Assembly: GCA_012845835.1 (NCBI GenBank)
Contig: JABAKD010000005.1
Location: 7,134,655 to 7,198,654, forward strand
DNA: 64,000 nt
Reading direction: 5' to 3'
From: Undaria pinnatifida
Taxonomy: Eukaryota > Sar > Phaeophyceae > Laminariales > Alariaceae
The position numbers were made by a program, and so were the translations under genes. This document shows positions 11,130 through 21,589 of this stretch, one piece after another; position 1 is the stretch's first letter; each line of letters starts with the position of its first letter. The notes under the pieces were generated by a model, which saw nothing but the letters and a program-made list of their open reading frames with translations, was not told the DNA's origin and ran no database searches.

Positions 11130-11934
11130 CAGCCAGGTCGAGCTATGGTGAGCAGACCTGATCTGTCCTGAGTGGAATAGTTAGTTAATGTGTTTCACAA
11201 AACATATTCGTTGTGTACCTTGTTTATCTGGTTGCGCCTTCGATTTTTCTCAAAAGTCAGCAGAGATATCCTCAACCGAGTCCTCAGAAAATAGTATATT
11301 AACCTTTACCATACTGTGAGATACACTTGTGGTGACGAAGAAAGGGTATTTATCGAAAAGGCGCTTATATGGCCTGAGATGGAAACCAGGAAGAGACGAG
11401 AAGCGTAATGGGAGAAGGCAAAGGAGCGATCACGGTAGGGCCGACCACACCCTGACTATCTCGGAAAGAAACACACACTATGGGTAGATGTACTTCACGG
11501 GCTGTTGGACTAGCCGACTGGCCGTTCCACAGTTCCACAGCAGCATTCTAAGATGCTGGTGGTGACAGAGTATATGCCCAGTATTAACATAAACGTCCCG
11601 ATACAGGGACGTTGATATTGGACAATGTACCGAATGAAGAGGATGAACAAAATCGTGGTCTCGCCGTAATGTTGCGTTTGTCCGATATCCAAACTGATAT
11701 GCCCAGTGTTCTCGTGCGTACTGACTGCACATCGCCTAGTATGAAACACCGACGGACCTCAACGTCCATAATCCAATGGATGCTGCCGATTCGATCTGTT
11801 GTTCTGTAATCTTCATGTAATCTTCATTGTCTATCTGCATCCGCTCAAGATTCCGGGGCCGCGTCGCCAGCCGGCTCCGATAGTACGGGCGCCGAGTGGG
11901 TACTAGCGTCCCTCCTGCCTTGCCTTTTGCGCAT
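11130..11934. other. Unassigned, with one small hairpin
   Basis: No gene seen. At 11592-11613 AACGTCCC and GGGACGTT form an 8-bp stem with a 6-base loop. No U-tract follows, so I do not call it a terminator. Confidence 0.5.
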
Positions 11935-11995
11935 GTTTGGCTTGCGTTTGGTTTGCGTTTGACTTGCGCTTGGCTTGTGTTTGGCGCCGTTGGCT
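11935..11995. repeat. Imperfect 11-bp repeats (TTTGGCTTGCG)
   Basis: About five degenerate units of TTTGGCTTGCG inside a GC-richer stretch. Cytosine-rich (12170-12210) and guanine-rich (12360-12445) tracts follow on the plus strand. Confidence 0.7.
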
Positions 11996-12835
11996 TGCCT
12001 TTGGCCCTCCTTTCGTATCAGGCATCGTCTGTTCACTCACCATCATCCACCTCTGGCACCTCAGGCCAAGCTATTCACAGTCATTTGCCGATCTTGGTTG
12101 GTTTTGTACCCGCAAGCGTTCTGCCGCCGCTGCCGGGATCCCCCAAACCGCCGCCAATCGGCTGTGGTTTGATCACCCCCTCCCCGCCCCCCCCCTCCCC
12201 CCCTCCCTGGTAAGAGTAATGAGCAGCAAACCATAACGATTGCAGGAAGCAGAGGATGGGAGCACATAGCGAAGCGAACAAAAAACTGTTATCAGGGACG
12301 CCACCAGATTAGCTAGAGGGCGGTGGTCGGTGATCGAGAAGTTAAGTCTGTTGCTTGTCGCGTTGGGTATTTGAAGCGGGCGCGGCGGGGTTGCCGGCGG
12401 GGGGGCGCTCCTTTCGGGGGGGTGCGGGCGGGGGGGGAGGGGCTGTGCGGTGGAAATGTGTTAGACGGCCACCTCGGAGTGTGTGACCGACGAACCTTTG
12501 CCCAATGTATTCCTAAACGGTACATGGTACGTTAGCACGTGTGTGTGCGATACGAAGTTTTTTTTTTTTGCTTTCTCAATTACCTGTCGTTACGCAAGGC
12601 GGAGGGGAGGGTTCGCTGCGACCTGGCAATCAGTCTTCTTGCCCCTTTTTGCGGTTCATGACACAATAACAACTACGTAATGCTACCGGTCCTGCTGCAA
12701 AGCAAATAGATATATTATATACAGTTGACTGCTTTCATCTGCTGCTACTGCTGCGATTTCCTCCCAAACAAGTAGGAGGGGAGGGGGGAGGGTTGCAGTT
12801 GAAGACGAGGTAGATAAGGTCAACAACAACAATCT
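11996..12835. other. GC-rich low-complexity region
   Basis: Alternating C-rich and G-rich tracts. Open frames of 60-105 codons on both strands come from composition. No domain is recognisable. Confidence 0.5.
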
Positions 12836-12837
12836 AT

Positions 12838-13055
12838 AGCCGATTGTCTACTCTAACGGCGTAATTCGATGCGAGTAGATGAGGGAAGAAAGGGCTGAAG
12901 TCTTTTCGCGATAAATTGAAGGCACGCACCGTAGTGGGGAGGGGGGGGGGCGCCTGATTAGTGACCCCGCATCTGAGTTCCGTCTAGGGAGGGAGAAGGA
13001 AAAAGAAAAGTTGCGAAGACACTATAGATGGGATGAGAAAACATTGAAAAATCAC
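12838..13055 (+). mobile_element. SINE-1 copy D, 5'-truncated
   Basis: Starts in the body (AATTCGATGCGAGTAGATGAGG) and carries the central domain (CGCGATAAATTGAAGGCACG, GTAGTGGGGAGG, GTGACCCCGCATCTGAG) and tail (GAAGGAAAAAGAAAAG, GATGGGATGAG, A-rich). No tRNA head. Confidence 0.8.
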
Positions 13056-13454
13056 GAAAAATATTGACGTGTGGTATCTCTACCGAGACGATGCGTGATA
13101 TCCAAGCTTCATCCGCGGCGCAATGGCACAAGTTTGGTATCGATACGGTATTGTCCCTCTAATACCTTAACAGTATAGTACTGGCTCCCATACCTTAACG
13201 TTGGCTCTGCCGTCATGTATACGCACGTATGGTAGAACGCCTCGCGATTCAGTCTGAAAAACAAAGTAGACACTACCAGTAGCTAGTAGACACGCTGGTT
13301 GGTGGCGTTGAAGTGTTGCGGTGTTCGTGAGCTGGTGTTCGTTGTGGTGCTGTGGGTTGTGGGGTGCTGTTGGTTGTGGTATGATACAACAAGAGCAGCA
13401 AGAACAATGATAAAAGACAGTATGCCCTCTTCCATTGACCATATTGCATGATAT
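13056..13454. other. No gene recognised
   Basis: Contains a GTT/GTG-rich stretch at 13300-13385. A 165-codon minus-strand frame (13167-13664) spans it and the following repeat, and has no recognisable motif. Confidence 0.45.
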
Positions 13455-13745
13455 TTGCCAGTGTGTGTTCTTCACATCAAGCAGGCTGCGATATTTCCAC
13501 CCATCTACATCCAGCACACAGTGCCCGTGCCGATGCCTCGTAGAGAGACGAGCTCTGCTACTGTTGTGGAGAAAAACGACGACACAGAGATACACATTGC
13601 AAATACAGCAGGGTGATTTGGCCATGCATGAACCGCAATGAACACGCGGGCTTAAAAAGCGCAAGCCAGCACACCAGGCTACTTACAACGAAAAGGGGAA
13701 AACACGTGAGAAAAAGGAAAACGACATAAATAAGAAAGATGGAAA
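13455..13745 (+). mobile_element. R2 retroposon-like repeat, copy 1
   Basis: Landmarks in order: TGTGTGTTCTTCACATC, ATATTTCCACCC(A/G)TCT, GTGCCCGTGC, GCCTC, GACACAGAGATACACATTGC, GATTTGGCCATGC, CCGCAATGA, GCAAGCCAGCACACCAG, then an A-rich tail. Relatives: 14100-14430 (plus), 48690-48960 (minus) and 59095-59380 (plus). The A-rich 3' end in every copy suggests a retroposon. No tRNA-type A and B boxes were found. Confidence 0.7.
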
Positions 13746-14099
13746 AACCGGTAAATAAAACTTAGATGTGTATGATATCCCCACATACGTACGTACCGGG
13801 TACGTATGTACATATCATACGTCCATAAGCCCTACCAACATTCATTTTTTTCCCAACCATTTCCTAGGCTTCCTTGGCCGTTGGTTGATGTGCTGCGCTA
13901 CTTCAACGCTCGCGCAATTGATTGCTGTCGCGTACGTATGCGATATACATATCATATCATGCGAGTATACGTTTTGCTTCATGAAGCTGCTACTGTGATA
14001 GCGAGTGACTGTGATATTGCGATGCCCTCGTTTGTTCTATTTTACGTTACGTTCTTCTACTCATTACTCAGCTATTACTGTGTACCAGGTGTACGGGTG

Positions 14100-14430
14100 T
14101 GCGGCGTACCTATGTGTGTTCTTCACATTGAAGTGATATTTCCACCCGTCTGCATCGAGCACAACCAGTGCCCGTGCTGGTGCCTCATACACAAACAAGC
14201 TCTGCGGTCAAACTACGAGACAGAGATACACATTGCAAATGGAGCATAGATGGATAGATACTGTAGGGTGATTTGGCCATGCAATGCCAGCCGCAATGAG
14301 CACGTGGGCAAAAAACAAAAATGTGCAAGCCAGCACACCAGACTATTTGCAGCAAATAATAGAAATAAAAGAAAAGTTGAACAAGAAAGAACAGACAAAA
14401 AGAAACCAACGATTGGAAAGAAAGACCTAC
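14100..14430 (+). mobile_element. R2 retroposon-like repeat, copy 2
   Basis: Direct repeat of the copy at 13455 with the same landmarks: TGTGTGTTCTTCACATTG, GATATTTCCACCCGTCTGCA, GAGACAGAGATACACATTGC, GATTTGGCCATGC, GCAAGCCAGCACACCAG. It carries a longer A-rich tail (AATAAAAGAAAAG). Confidence 0.7.
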
Positions 14431-14444
14431 CTACTATGCATAGA

Positions 14445-14660
14445 TTTGACCACACAACTCGATGCGAGTTGACGAGGAGGGAAGAAATAATATATGGAAT
14501 ATTCCCGCGATAAAAGCGAAGACGCGTACCGTAGCGGGGAGGCAGGAGAAGAGCCCGCTTAGTGACTCCGCATCTGAGTTACATCTAGGAAAGGAGAAGG
14601 AGAAAGGAAAAGTGCGAAGATGGTAAAAGGGATGAGCAAAAAAACAAAGCAACCAAAAAC
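14445..14660 (+). mobile_element. SINE-1 copy E, 5'-truncated
   Basis: Starts at CAACTCGATGCGAGTTGACG immediately after the R2 tail. It has CGCGATAAAAGCGAAGACGCG, GTACCGTAGCGGGGAGG, GTGACTCCGCATCTGAG and GAAAAGTGCGAAGATGG, with an A-rich end. Confidence 0.8.
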
Positions 14661-14829
14661 GAGCTATAACAACTACTGTTAACTCGCATGATGAGCATGT
14701 ATGCCAACCATCGTTAAATACCACCACTATTATCAACATTGTTAGTTGCGTTCGCCATCGGACAATGCACGGCATGCGTCGACCACTCACAAAATACACT
14801 ACTACACTACTACACTACTGCGCTACTAC

Positions 14830-15050
14830 TACAGAGCAAGGCAGCGGTAGAGGCTGGGGCGGTCGCGTTTGGGACCCTTTTTTTAGCAATGAATGGCTCG
14901 AGGGGTCACTCGCGCGAGTGCATCCCCTCTTCCTTTGCAGCCTGAAAAAACTTTGGTGCTTTTTTAATTTGGCGATAAGAATTCGCAACGGAATGGCTAG
15001 CTACGCTGCGCTAAGCAGACGACCTACTACTACTATAGTGTCTTCGTCGT
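14830..15050 (+). repeat. R8 repeat, second copy
   Basis: Homologous to 6755-6995. The palindrome CACTCGCGCGAGTG lies at 14907-14920. Here the flanking AGGGG and CCCCT also pair, which lengthens the imperfect palindrome to about 28 bp. Confidence 0.6.
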
Positions 15051-15175
15051 GAGGTACAGAGTGGCTCAAATCCAGTAGTGAGCAAGAGGGGTATGGTAGA
15101 GTATGATAGAGTATGATACTACAATGCCACCGTAGTCTTTGCCATAAAAGAATATGGTAGTGGTATTATTGTGGT

Positions 15176-15312
15176 GCTTGCCGATAAAGCGCTGTGTATA
15201 CTTCAATCCCAAACTAGTTGAATGCTTGTACTCATTGTTCAAATCTATCTCTTCTGTATCTCCGAGGTTAAACGCTAAGAAGGTCGACCCAGAGCTAGTC
15301 GAATACTATCAT
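15176..15312 (+). repeat. Two short R3-like fragments
   Basis: TTCAATCCCAAACTAGTTGAATG and AAGGTCGACCCAGAGCTAGTCGAATAC both read like the R3 peptide (NPKLVEC and VDPELVEY against IDPKFVEL). Similarity is short, so assignment to R3 is tentative. Confidence 0.35.
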
Positions 15313-15424
15313 TGCACTTGCTCAGCTCCCAGCCCCTCTCCGGTTTGCCTCGCCCGTACCTTTGACTTGAAGGGGGCTGTTACTTCCTCTCTCCCTCCGT
15401 TCTCATTTTATTTGCCAACACTAT

Positions 15425-15570
15425 AGTTCACCTGGTACTATGTGAAAAATACCCACCTTCGTTTGACCCCGCCCCCACCATTTTGCGGACACATTCCTTG
15501 GAATTAGTGTGGGGTATTTTTCGCAGTAGCAAAACGGATCAAACAATACCAGGTACCAGGTATTGTATTC
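15425..15570. repeat. R4 copy inside an imperfect inverted repeat
   Basis: GTGAAAAATACCCAC near 15441-15455 pairs imperfectly with GTGGGGTATTTTTCGC near 15509-15524. Between them lies CCTTGGAATTAGTGTGGGG of the R4 family. ACCTGGTA (15430) and TACCAGGT (15547) lie outside the arms on each side. Confidence 0.55.
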
Positions 15571-15714
15571 AAGACGTGGTTGATTGATATTGATATCATT
15601 ATCATGCCGTATGAAGCACATATTGTCCCTTTCTCGTATATATGTAATGCAATACCAGGTACAAATACTACGTTGAGTTATCGGAGTGCATACAAAAATG
15701 ATGAAAATATTTCG

Positions 15715-15915
15715 GTTCTTATTTTATTTTATTTTTTGCTCATCCCATCTATGGTATCGCACCTCTTTCTGCTGCTCCCTCCCTGGACGTAAGTCAGACC
15801 CGAGGCCACTGAGAAGGATGTTCTCCCCCCCCCCACTACGGTACGCGCCGTTCGTTTTATCGCAAGAATAATTCATCATTTTCTTCCCTCGTCTACTCTC
15901 GCGTCGAACTGTGAT
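15715..15915 (-). mobile_element. SINE-1 copy F, 5'-truncated
   Basis: Minus strand: TTCGACGCGAGAGTAGACGAGG, TTGCGATAAAACGAACGGCGCG, TACCGTAGTGGGG, CTGACTTACGTCCAGGG, GATGGGATGAGC, A-rich end. The homopolymer G run in the body is expanded. Confidence 0.8.
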
Positions 15916-16735
15916 ACCACAGAAGAACTTGCGTATATATGGGATGAATAATCAGTACCGACCCCGACTGGGCGTGCTAGATGCCACTGATGTAGAAACA
16001 ACAGGTTCTTGTGGAAACATCGAGCTAGACAGAAGTATTCACGCCGGGCTACTTCCTTACGGTGTTGCCCTGGGTTTCTTCCTGTTTCTCTAGCTTACGT
16101 TGTTTATGAACGAACATCAACGCGATGCGGACGCTTGAACACGTTCGATCGCAGGAGCTCCAACCAGGGACATCGATCGGAAGAACCGTCATGTTTTCGA
16201 GGAGGCGCGTCCGGCGAGTCGGTTGGCGTTGCGAACCCCCAACAACAAGCGCAGGCGAGCTTATTGTTATGCTCAGCAAAAGCTTAGTTCACGTAGTTAA
16301 TGGGTTGACCTTTCACCAGTAGTTCAGTGGACTACTGTCATTCCCCCTAATACCTTAACGACTGGCGTCGACATCAAAGCACCAACCAAAGGCAGGAGTT
16401 GGACATGGAGTTTTTGGATTACCCTCGGCTGAAGCAAGGAACGCGTCACCCTCCGTCGGGACCGCTTTGCGAGCGCCGGCGTCGGAAATTCTAAAACCCA
16501 TCAGAGCTCACCCTACTTGGAGTTAGACTAAGAAAATGCTCACGGTGGAAAAGGGTTCACCTATAGGCGGACCCCACCCAGGCCGTGCGTTTGTTAAGAG
16601 GCACGCCACAATCGCTGAGCTAACAGTGGACCCTTTTTGCTACGACAACAGTTTTTCCCACACGAACTCCATGTATTTTCCCCCGAAAAAGGTGCGTGCA
16701 GTTCTAGAGGTGTTAATGTGACTTCTCCGGCACAC
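15916..16735. other. No gene recognised
   Basis: Mixed composition with short open frames (up to 92 codons). None shows a domain or a paired splice context. Confidence 0.4.
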
Positions 16736-16739
16736 ATCG

Positions 16740-17548
16740 GGGGGGGGAGCGGGGGGGGGGGGATACGAGGAAGCAGCGGCCCAATTCGGACCCCGTCTGC
16801 CTAGCACATATGGGGGGAAGGGCGTGAGGAATCTTCGCGACGTATACACACACATCTTCGGAGCAGTCTGCCTATTTAGGACCCCGTTTGCCATATCTTC
16901 GGGAGCATCTAAGATGTTTGATTCGGATCTCGTCTGCTGCATCTGGGAAGGGGGGCGGCGTGAGGCATCTCCGCTACCCACGCACCCATACACGTCCGGG
17001 ATCGTTTGCTTAATTCGGACCTCGTTCGACACATATCGGGAGCGTCTGCCAAGTTCGGACCTCGTTTGCTGCATTGGGGAGGGGGGCGGGCGAGGATCTC
17101 CACGATGCAAGCGCACGTGCTTTAGGGCCGTCTAGTTGATTCAGGCCTCGTTCGACACATCAACGGCCGCGTTCATGATACTTAATTCGGACATCGTCCG
17201 CTTCGTTTTGGGGGAGGGTCGTGAGGGATCTACACGACGCACGCACACACGCACGTTTGGGATCGTCTGCCTCATTTCGGACGTCGTTCGCCAAATCTTC
17301 AAAAGCGTCTGCCTAATTCAGACCTCGTTCGTGACATGTTCGAGAGCCTCTGCCTAGTTCGGACGCTGCCCGCTGCATCTAGGGAGGGGATCGTGAGGGA
17401 TCTTCGCGACGCACGCACATGTCTTCGGAAAAATTGCCTATTTAGGACCTCGCCCACCGCATATCGGGAGCGTCTGCCAACTTCGAACCTCGTTCCCTGC
17501 ATTGGGGGGGGGCAAGGGGGGGGCGAGGGATCTCCACGATGCACATGG
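16740..17548. repeat. ~130-bp satellite, about six units
   Basis: GAGGGATCT(C/T)CACGA(C/T)GCACGCAC-like blocks recur near 16813, 16952, 17084, 17212, 17385 and 17516, giving spacings of 139, 132, 128, 173 and 131. Each unit has two subunits with GTCTGCC(T/A)A(A/G)TTCGGACCTCGTT, and the 173-base interval has gained an extra one. A run of about 8-10 G precedes most blocks. Confidence 0.85.
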
Positions 17549-17550
17549 GG

Positions 17551-17642
17551 GTGTTAGAAGCAACCGTGATTGATTTTCATCGTCCCCGACAGCCGGGTGT
17601 TAGAAGCAACCGTGGTTGATTTTTATCGTCCCCGACAGCCGG
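17551..17642. repeat. 46-bp perfectly phased tandem duplication
   Basis: Two adjacent 46-base units starting GTGTTAGAAGCAACCGTG and ending CCCCGACAGCCGG. They differ at only two positions. Confidence 0.9.
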
Positions 17643-18450
17643 AGGGCGGGGACGAGGAACAGGACAGGAGCTTTCCACGCAGGGCGAGACTATCAAGACT
17701 CTCCAGGATGACCTGATTTGGACGCGATGCCGGCACGCGACGCCTAAACTACAACAGTCCAGCGCGCTACGAATCACGTCAGAGGGAAAAAGCGGCGACG
17801 AAAAATAACGATTGTAGCATCTTGCGCCGCTCGGTTGGCTGACAATTTGGGAACCCGGACTACAACGGGGGAAGACATACATACCATACCGGGCCCACGG
17901 CAGTGGAGCCAATCTGGACCGGGCGCCGCCGCCCCCTTAGGACGAGAGACCGCTGGAGACGTTCCGAACCATTCCAGTCTGAGGGGCGTGTAAAAGGGAC
18001 AGACTTTTGTTGGTGAGTCATGCCACGGTTGCGGCGGCGTCTAAGTCTTCCTAGGCGACTATACTATGAAGCATGAGGAAGTCGACGGCCCGCCCAAAAC
18101 CTGGGTTGGAGACTTTTTGTTTTTTGCGCGACTTTTTCACAAATTGCATCGAAATAAAAATGGCATCGCACAAATGGCATTGTTAGAAATGCTTGGGCTC
18201 AAGAAATATATCCCCTTCCTACCGTGGCATGTCTGTGGAGGTGGAGGCGGTTCTAGTGGTGAAGTGCCCCATAGAGTACCTGCCCGCAGCGTGTGGGTAT
18301 TGTCGCGTGATGATCAGGTGACGGCCACGCCTAAACGCCGGTCTGACTTCTTCGCCTTGTTGCGTTCTCCCCAGTGCCATTGATGCACTTGATACCCTCT
18401 ATGAGCCCAATGCCGTATTTAGTCAGTTCCTAGGGTCTGCGAGTATTGTG
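17643..18450. other. No gene recognised
   Basis: Includes a 105-codon plus-strand frame at 18066-18383 with a glycine-rich centre and no recognised motif. Confidence 0.4.
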
Positions 18451-18454
18451 TTTT

Positions 18455-18925
18455 TTCTCTTCTTTTCTTTTCTTTTCTTTTCCTTTCCCGTTTCGCTTTT
18501 TTTCTTATCTTTCCTATATTTTCTGTGTTTTATTTTGTTTTCTGTTTTTTCCAATTGACTTGAATCTGACGTGCGTATGCGTAGTGATAGGTACCACGTG
18601 TAATATTATGTTTCAAATATATGCGTGGTAGTCTTTTCTGGATGGCAAGCGGGGTAGTCGGGCTTTTTCAGGCGCGAGTAGTGAGACTTATGTACCAGTA
18701 GTATGAACCTGGCAAGTCGTAGGCTGGCTCCCTATTTCATTTTTATATTTTTCTGGCGGAGGCCTTATTTGCGTCAGCTATGATATATGCGTGCACCACT
18801 TTTCTTTTTGTTTGTGTTTTTTCCCGTGGGGTATTCCTCCACTCCAGAGTGACTGGAGCCTGTCCTCTGACCACGGACTTGATTATGCGAGTAAATGTGA
18901 GAACAACAACAACCTCAATCACTCC
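18455..18925 (-). mobile_element. R1 retroposon, left copy
   Basis: Reverse complement of 19715-20340 over its whole length. Shared landmarks on the minus strand: ACTCGCATAATCAAGTCCGT, GACAGGCTCCAGTCACTC, GAGTGGAGGAATACCCCA, CGCATATATCATAGCTGACG, AGAAAAGACTACCACG, ACCTATCACTACGCAT, CAAGTCAATTGGAAAAAA. It ends in an AAAAG-rich tail (T/C tract 18455-18500 on plus). A tail at one end only suggests a retroposon. Confidence 0.75.
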
Positions 18926-19094
18926 TTCGCCTACTTTCAAAACGGTTCTATACTCTCTTCCATTCCCTTATTTTGTCCCAGCCACTTTTCCGCCTTTGCA
19001 AGGGATATAGTTGTCACTCCTTCGTGTTCCACCATGACCTTTCTCTACCCTCCCGCGTTTCGAAATTTGGCCACTTAAGCGCCTTTGGAACAAA

Positions 19095-19425
19095 GGTATT
19101 TTCTCCATCATCGCAAGTACTCCACAGACACTCCGTGCCACCTCTGCATCGCTTTCACAGAGACAGAGCCTCGACACGCATAATCCATTCACCCCTCCCG
19201 CTTGGTGCAACAGAGGCCGCCATGCGACATGCTCAACCACATAACGGCGAAGAGCGTCAGCCACTCACTGGCCCATGTACTCCCCCGCACTGTAAGTCCG
19301 CGATCAAGTAGGTTGAAGGGGGTCGCCCTTCCACGCCGGCAGGAACCTACCGCCTCACAGACATTGTAATCTACACGAGAGGCCGTTTCATCGCCTAATA
19401 TTTTAAGCTGCCGAAGCGGTGTGCT
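19095..19425 (-). pseudogene. Armadillo-repeat-like coding fragment
   Basis: Minus strand. One frame from about 19242 down to 19095 reads ADALRRYVVEH, LLHQAGGVNGL, then LCESDAEVARSVCGVLAMM and LFQRRL. The spacing of Gly-Gly, Leu, Glu-Val-Ala-Arg and Ala/Leu-rich helix residues is typical of armadillo (ARM) repeats. Upstream (19280-19425) DYNVCEAV and FNLLDRG fit an ARM pattern only if the frame changes two or three times. I therefore read this as a decayed ARM-repeat fragment. A single exon plus chance is possible. It lies between the two R1 copies. Confidence 0.35.
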
Positions 19426-19462
19426 GTTGGTCCGGCTGTTTGTTGTATAATGTGCCAGATAC

Positions 19463-19579
19463 CTATTACGGGAGAACATACTGTTACTAACCAGGACCAA
19501 ATATGGTCAAGAAAAGCAGTGGAATGTATAGGTTTTTGTGTACACAGCGGGTCCTAACTGCTATGGTCCACCGTAGTAC
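19463..19579. mobile_element. M2 MITE-like element, degraded copy
   Basis: Aligns with 57363-57473: CTATTACGGG at the left end, AGGACCAAATAT, TATAGGTTTTTGTGT, GGGTCCTAACT and CCACCGTAGTA at the right end. The terminal inverted repeats are more diverged here than in the other copy. Confidence 0.6.
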
Positions 19580-19693
19580 TAAGCCAGGGGTAGCACGATT
19601 TGGCCACAGTATTGCTAACTGGCGAGGTTGTTGAACTAAACCAACTAAACCAGATAACAACTAACCAATATCGCTGGAACATCATTCTTGTGA

Positions 19694-19714
<21 letters not shown>

Positions 19715-19728
<14 letters not shown>

Positions 19729-20340
19729 TTCACATTAACTCGCATAATCAAGTCCGTGGTCACAGGACAGGCTCCAGTCACTCTCGAGTGGAGGAATACC
19801 CCAGGAAAAAAAACACAATCAAAGCCAAAAGTGGTACACGCATATATCATAGCTGACGCAATTCATGCCTCCGCCCGAAAATATAAAAGTGAAATCGAGA
19901 GTCAGCCTACGATATGCCAGGTCCATACTGGTGCATACGTGCATACTCGCGGCTGCAAAAACCGACTACACCGCTTGCACCCAGAAAAGACTACCACGTA
20001 TACGTTACACGCGGTACCTATCACTACGCATGCGCACATCAGACTCAAGTCAATTGGAAAAAAGAAGAGGAAAGACAAGAAAAGACAGAAAAACGAAAAG
20101 AAAGAAAAGAAGAGAAATAAAAGAAAGGAAAACGAAAGAAAACGAAAAGAAAAGAAAGAAAAAGAAAGAAGAGAAAAGAAAAGAAGAGAAAAGAAAAGAA
20201 GAGAAAAGAAAAGAAGAGAAAAGAAAAGAAGAGAAAAGAAAAGAAGAGAAAAGAAAAGAAGAGAAAAGAAAAGAAGAGAAAAGAAAAGAAGAGAAAAGAA
20301 AAGGAGAGAAAAGAAAAGAAGAGAAAAGAAAGAAAATAAA
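19715..20340 (+). mobile_element. R1 retroposon, right copy with expanded tail
   Basis: Same landmarks as 18455-18925 in opposite orientation, so the two copies are head to head about 790 bp apart. A GTTGTTGATGTT run precedes the conserved head. The tail at 20055-20340 has expanded into about 280 bases of AAAAGAAGAGAAAAG repeats. A 266-codon frame (19600-20400) runs through it, but the C-terminal half is repeat-encoded Lys/Arg/Glu. The conserved part reads RIIKSVVxGQAPVTLEWRNT in both copies and PKVVHAYIIADA in this one, yet a one-base indel breaks the frame in the left copy. Confidence 0.75.
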
Positions 20341-20399
20341 AAAGAAAGCGATCAAAAACAGCGTTTTTCGCTACCAAGGTACCAGGTAGTCGCTAACTA

Positions 20400-20740
20400 G
20401 GCGATGAGATTGTTTGGGTTGGTTTGTCGGCATGCACTCTCGAGTTTTGTCTCGAAATCGCTGTTGGGTGAGGTACAGAGCTCCAGAGGTAGGAGCCTCA
20501 GATGCATGTGGCGCGACCACCACCTGAGGCCGCGTCAGTTCATTGGTCAATGCATCAGTCAAGGCGTCAGTTCTTTATTCGCATCCGAGAGAAACGATGT
20601 CCTCGACGTGACGCAAGAGGCAGACACCCGCAAGCGGAGGTTCAGACGTGTGCAAGCAGCGCCGACCGAAAAGGACCACCCAGCCTATTCCGTCCGCATG
20701 CTACGTTTAGAGGGTGCCACCACCTCACACTATCTCACTC
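20400..20740 (+). other. Unassigned, with an R5-like fragment
   Basis: 20455-20510 (GGTGAGGTACAGAGCTCCAG, GTAGGAGCCTCAGA) matches the distal part of R5. The overlapping 114- and 163-codon frames have no recognisable domain. Confidence 0.45.
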
Positions 20741-20860
20741 GCGGCTGACTTTCAGGAAAAAAGGAAAGTGCAACCGATTAACAATGCCATGGCCTGCTGT
20801 AGGTGTTGAACGAACAATAGTGAAAAACGAAAACGTTTTCCAACAATATTCGATCGTTTC
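20740..20860 (+). repeat. R5 fragment
   Basis: GGAAAGTGCAACCGATTAAC, then AATGCCATGGCCTG and TGTAGGTGTTG, matching the R5 core on this strand. Confidence 0.55.
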
Positions 20861-21059
20861 TCTTCGATATAAACAACAAAAAACGCGGAAGTGTGCTATC
20901 TCTATCGTAGCACGCCTCTTCCACTGCTGGGACGCAAAAGCGGAATGTCTGTGCCCGCCCGGGAAAGGCGTCTTTGGACGGACCCAGCCGTAATACTCCC
21001 CGCCCTTGTGGAGGGAACCTTTGGGGTGCCTGAGGCATGCCACCGCGGTCGAGGAGGGG

Positions 21060-21205
21060 CCTAATTTTTTCTCAGCTTCCTGCATGAGGAGCTCTATGTA
21101 TCAACCGACTATCACAAACAGCTTGGCTTTGATAAGAAAATGTAAGACCAACTCGATGCACAGCAGTCTCATGGGCTATACTAGGGATGAAGCGACCACA
21201 GTATA
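21060..21205 (+). repeat. R5 fragment
   Basis: TTTTTTCTCAGCTTCC, GAGGAGCTCTATG, AACTCGATGCACAGCAGTC and TCATGGGCTATAC, a diverged R5 core. Confidence 0.5.
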
Positions 21206-21394
21206 GAAACACGAAAAAAGCTGCAGGATGAAGCGGTGCAACTTCTTGCAATACAGCATTTATCGCAGACACGAAAAGTATCACCCTACAGCCGAGCGGC
21301 CCGCGTTGCTTCGAATGGCCGATACTGTTCTCGTCATTTTCCCCCTCTTGAGTGTTGTCTTGTCCTGTCTTGTCCTGTGTACGCACCGCGGGTG

Positions 21395-21470
21395 GGCACC
21401 CTCCCAACCCCCCCCTTGCCCCCGCCCCCCTCCCCTCTCTTTCTTCCCCCCTCCCCCCCCCCTTTGCCAC
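21395..21470. repeat. C-rich tract
   Basis: CCCCCT/CCTCCC low-complexity tract that creates proline-rich and glycine-rich frames on the two strands. Confidence 0.9.
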
Positions 21471-21589
21471 AAGGTTGGCTCAACTTTAGACAGTTCGTCG
21501 GGCTGAAACAAGTCTCAATCCGTCCTCGACGTGTGGTTAAAATGCCTGGCGCATGGCACTAAGAGCACGGTAGGGGTGGGCCTAGATTT

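Noticed and set aside
11592-11613. Rho-independent terminator
   Set aside because: Hairpin without a U-tract, and the genome is eukaryotic.
20045-20400. Lys/Arg/Glu-rich plus-strand and Phe/Leu/Ser-rich minus-strand frames
   Set aside because: Products of the AAAAGAAGAG tail of R1, not conserved in the other R1 copy.
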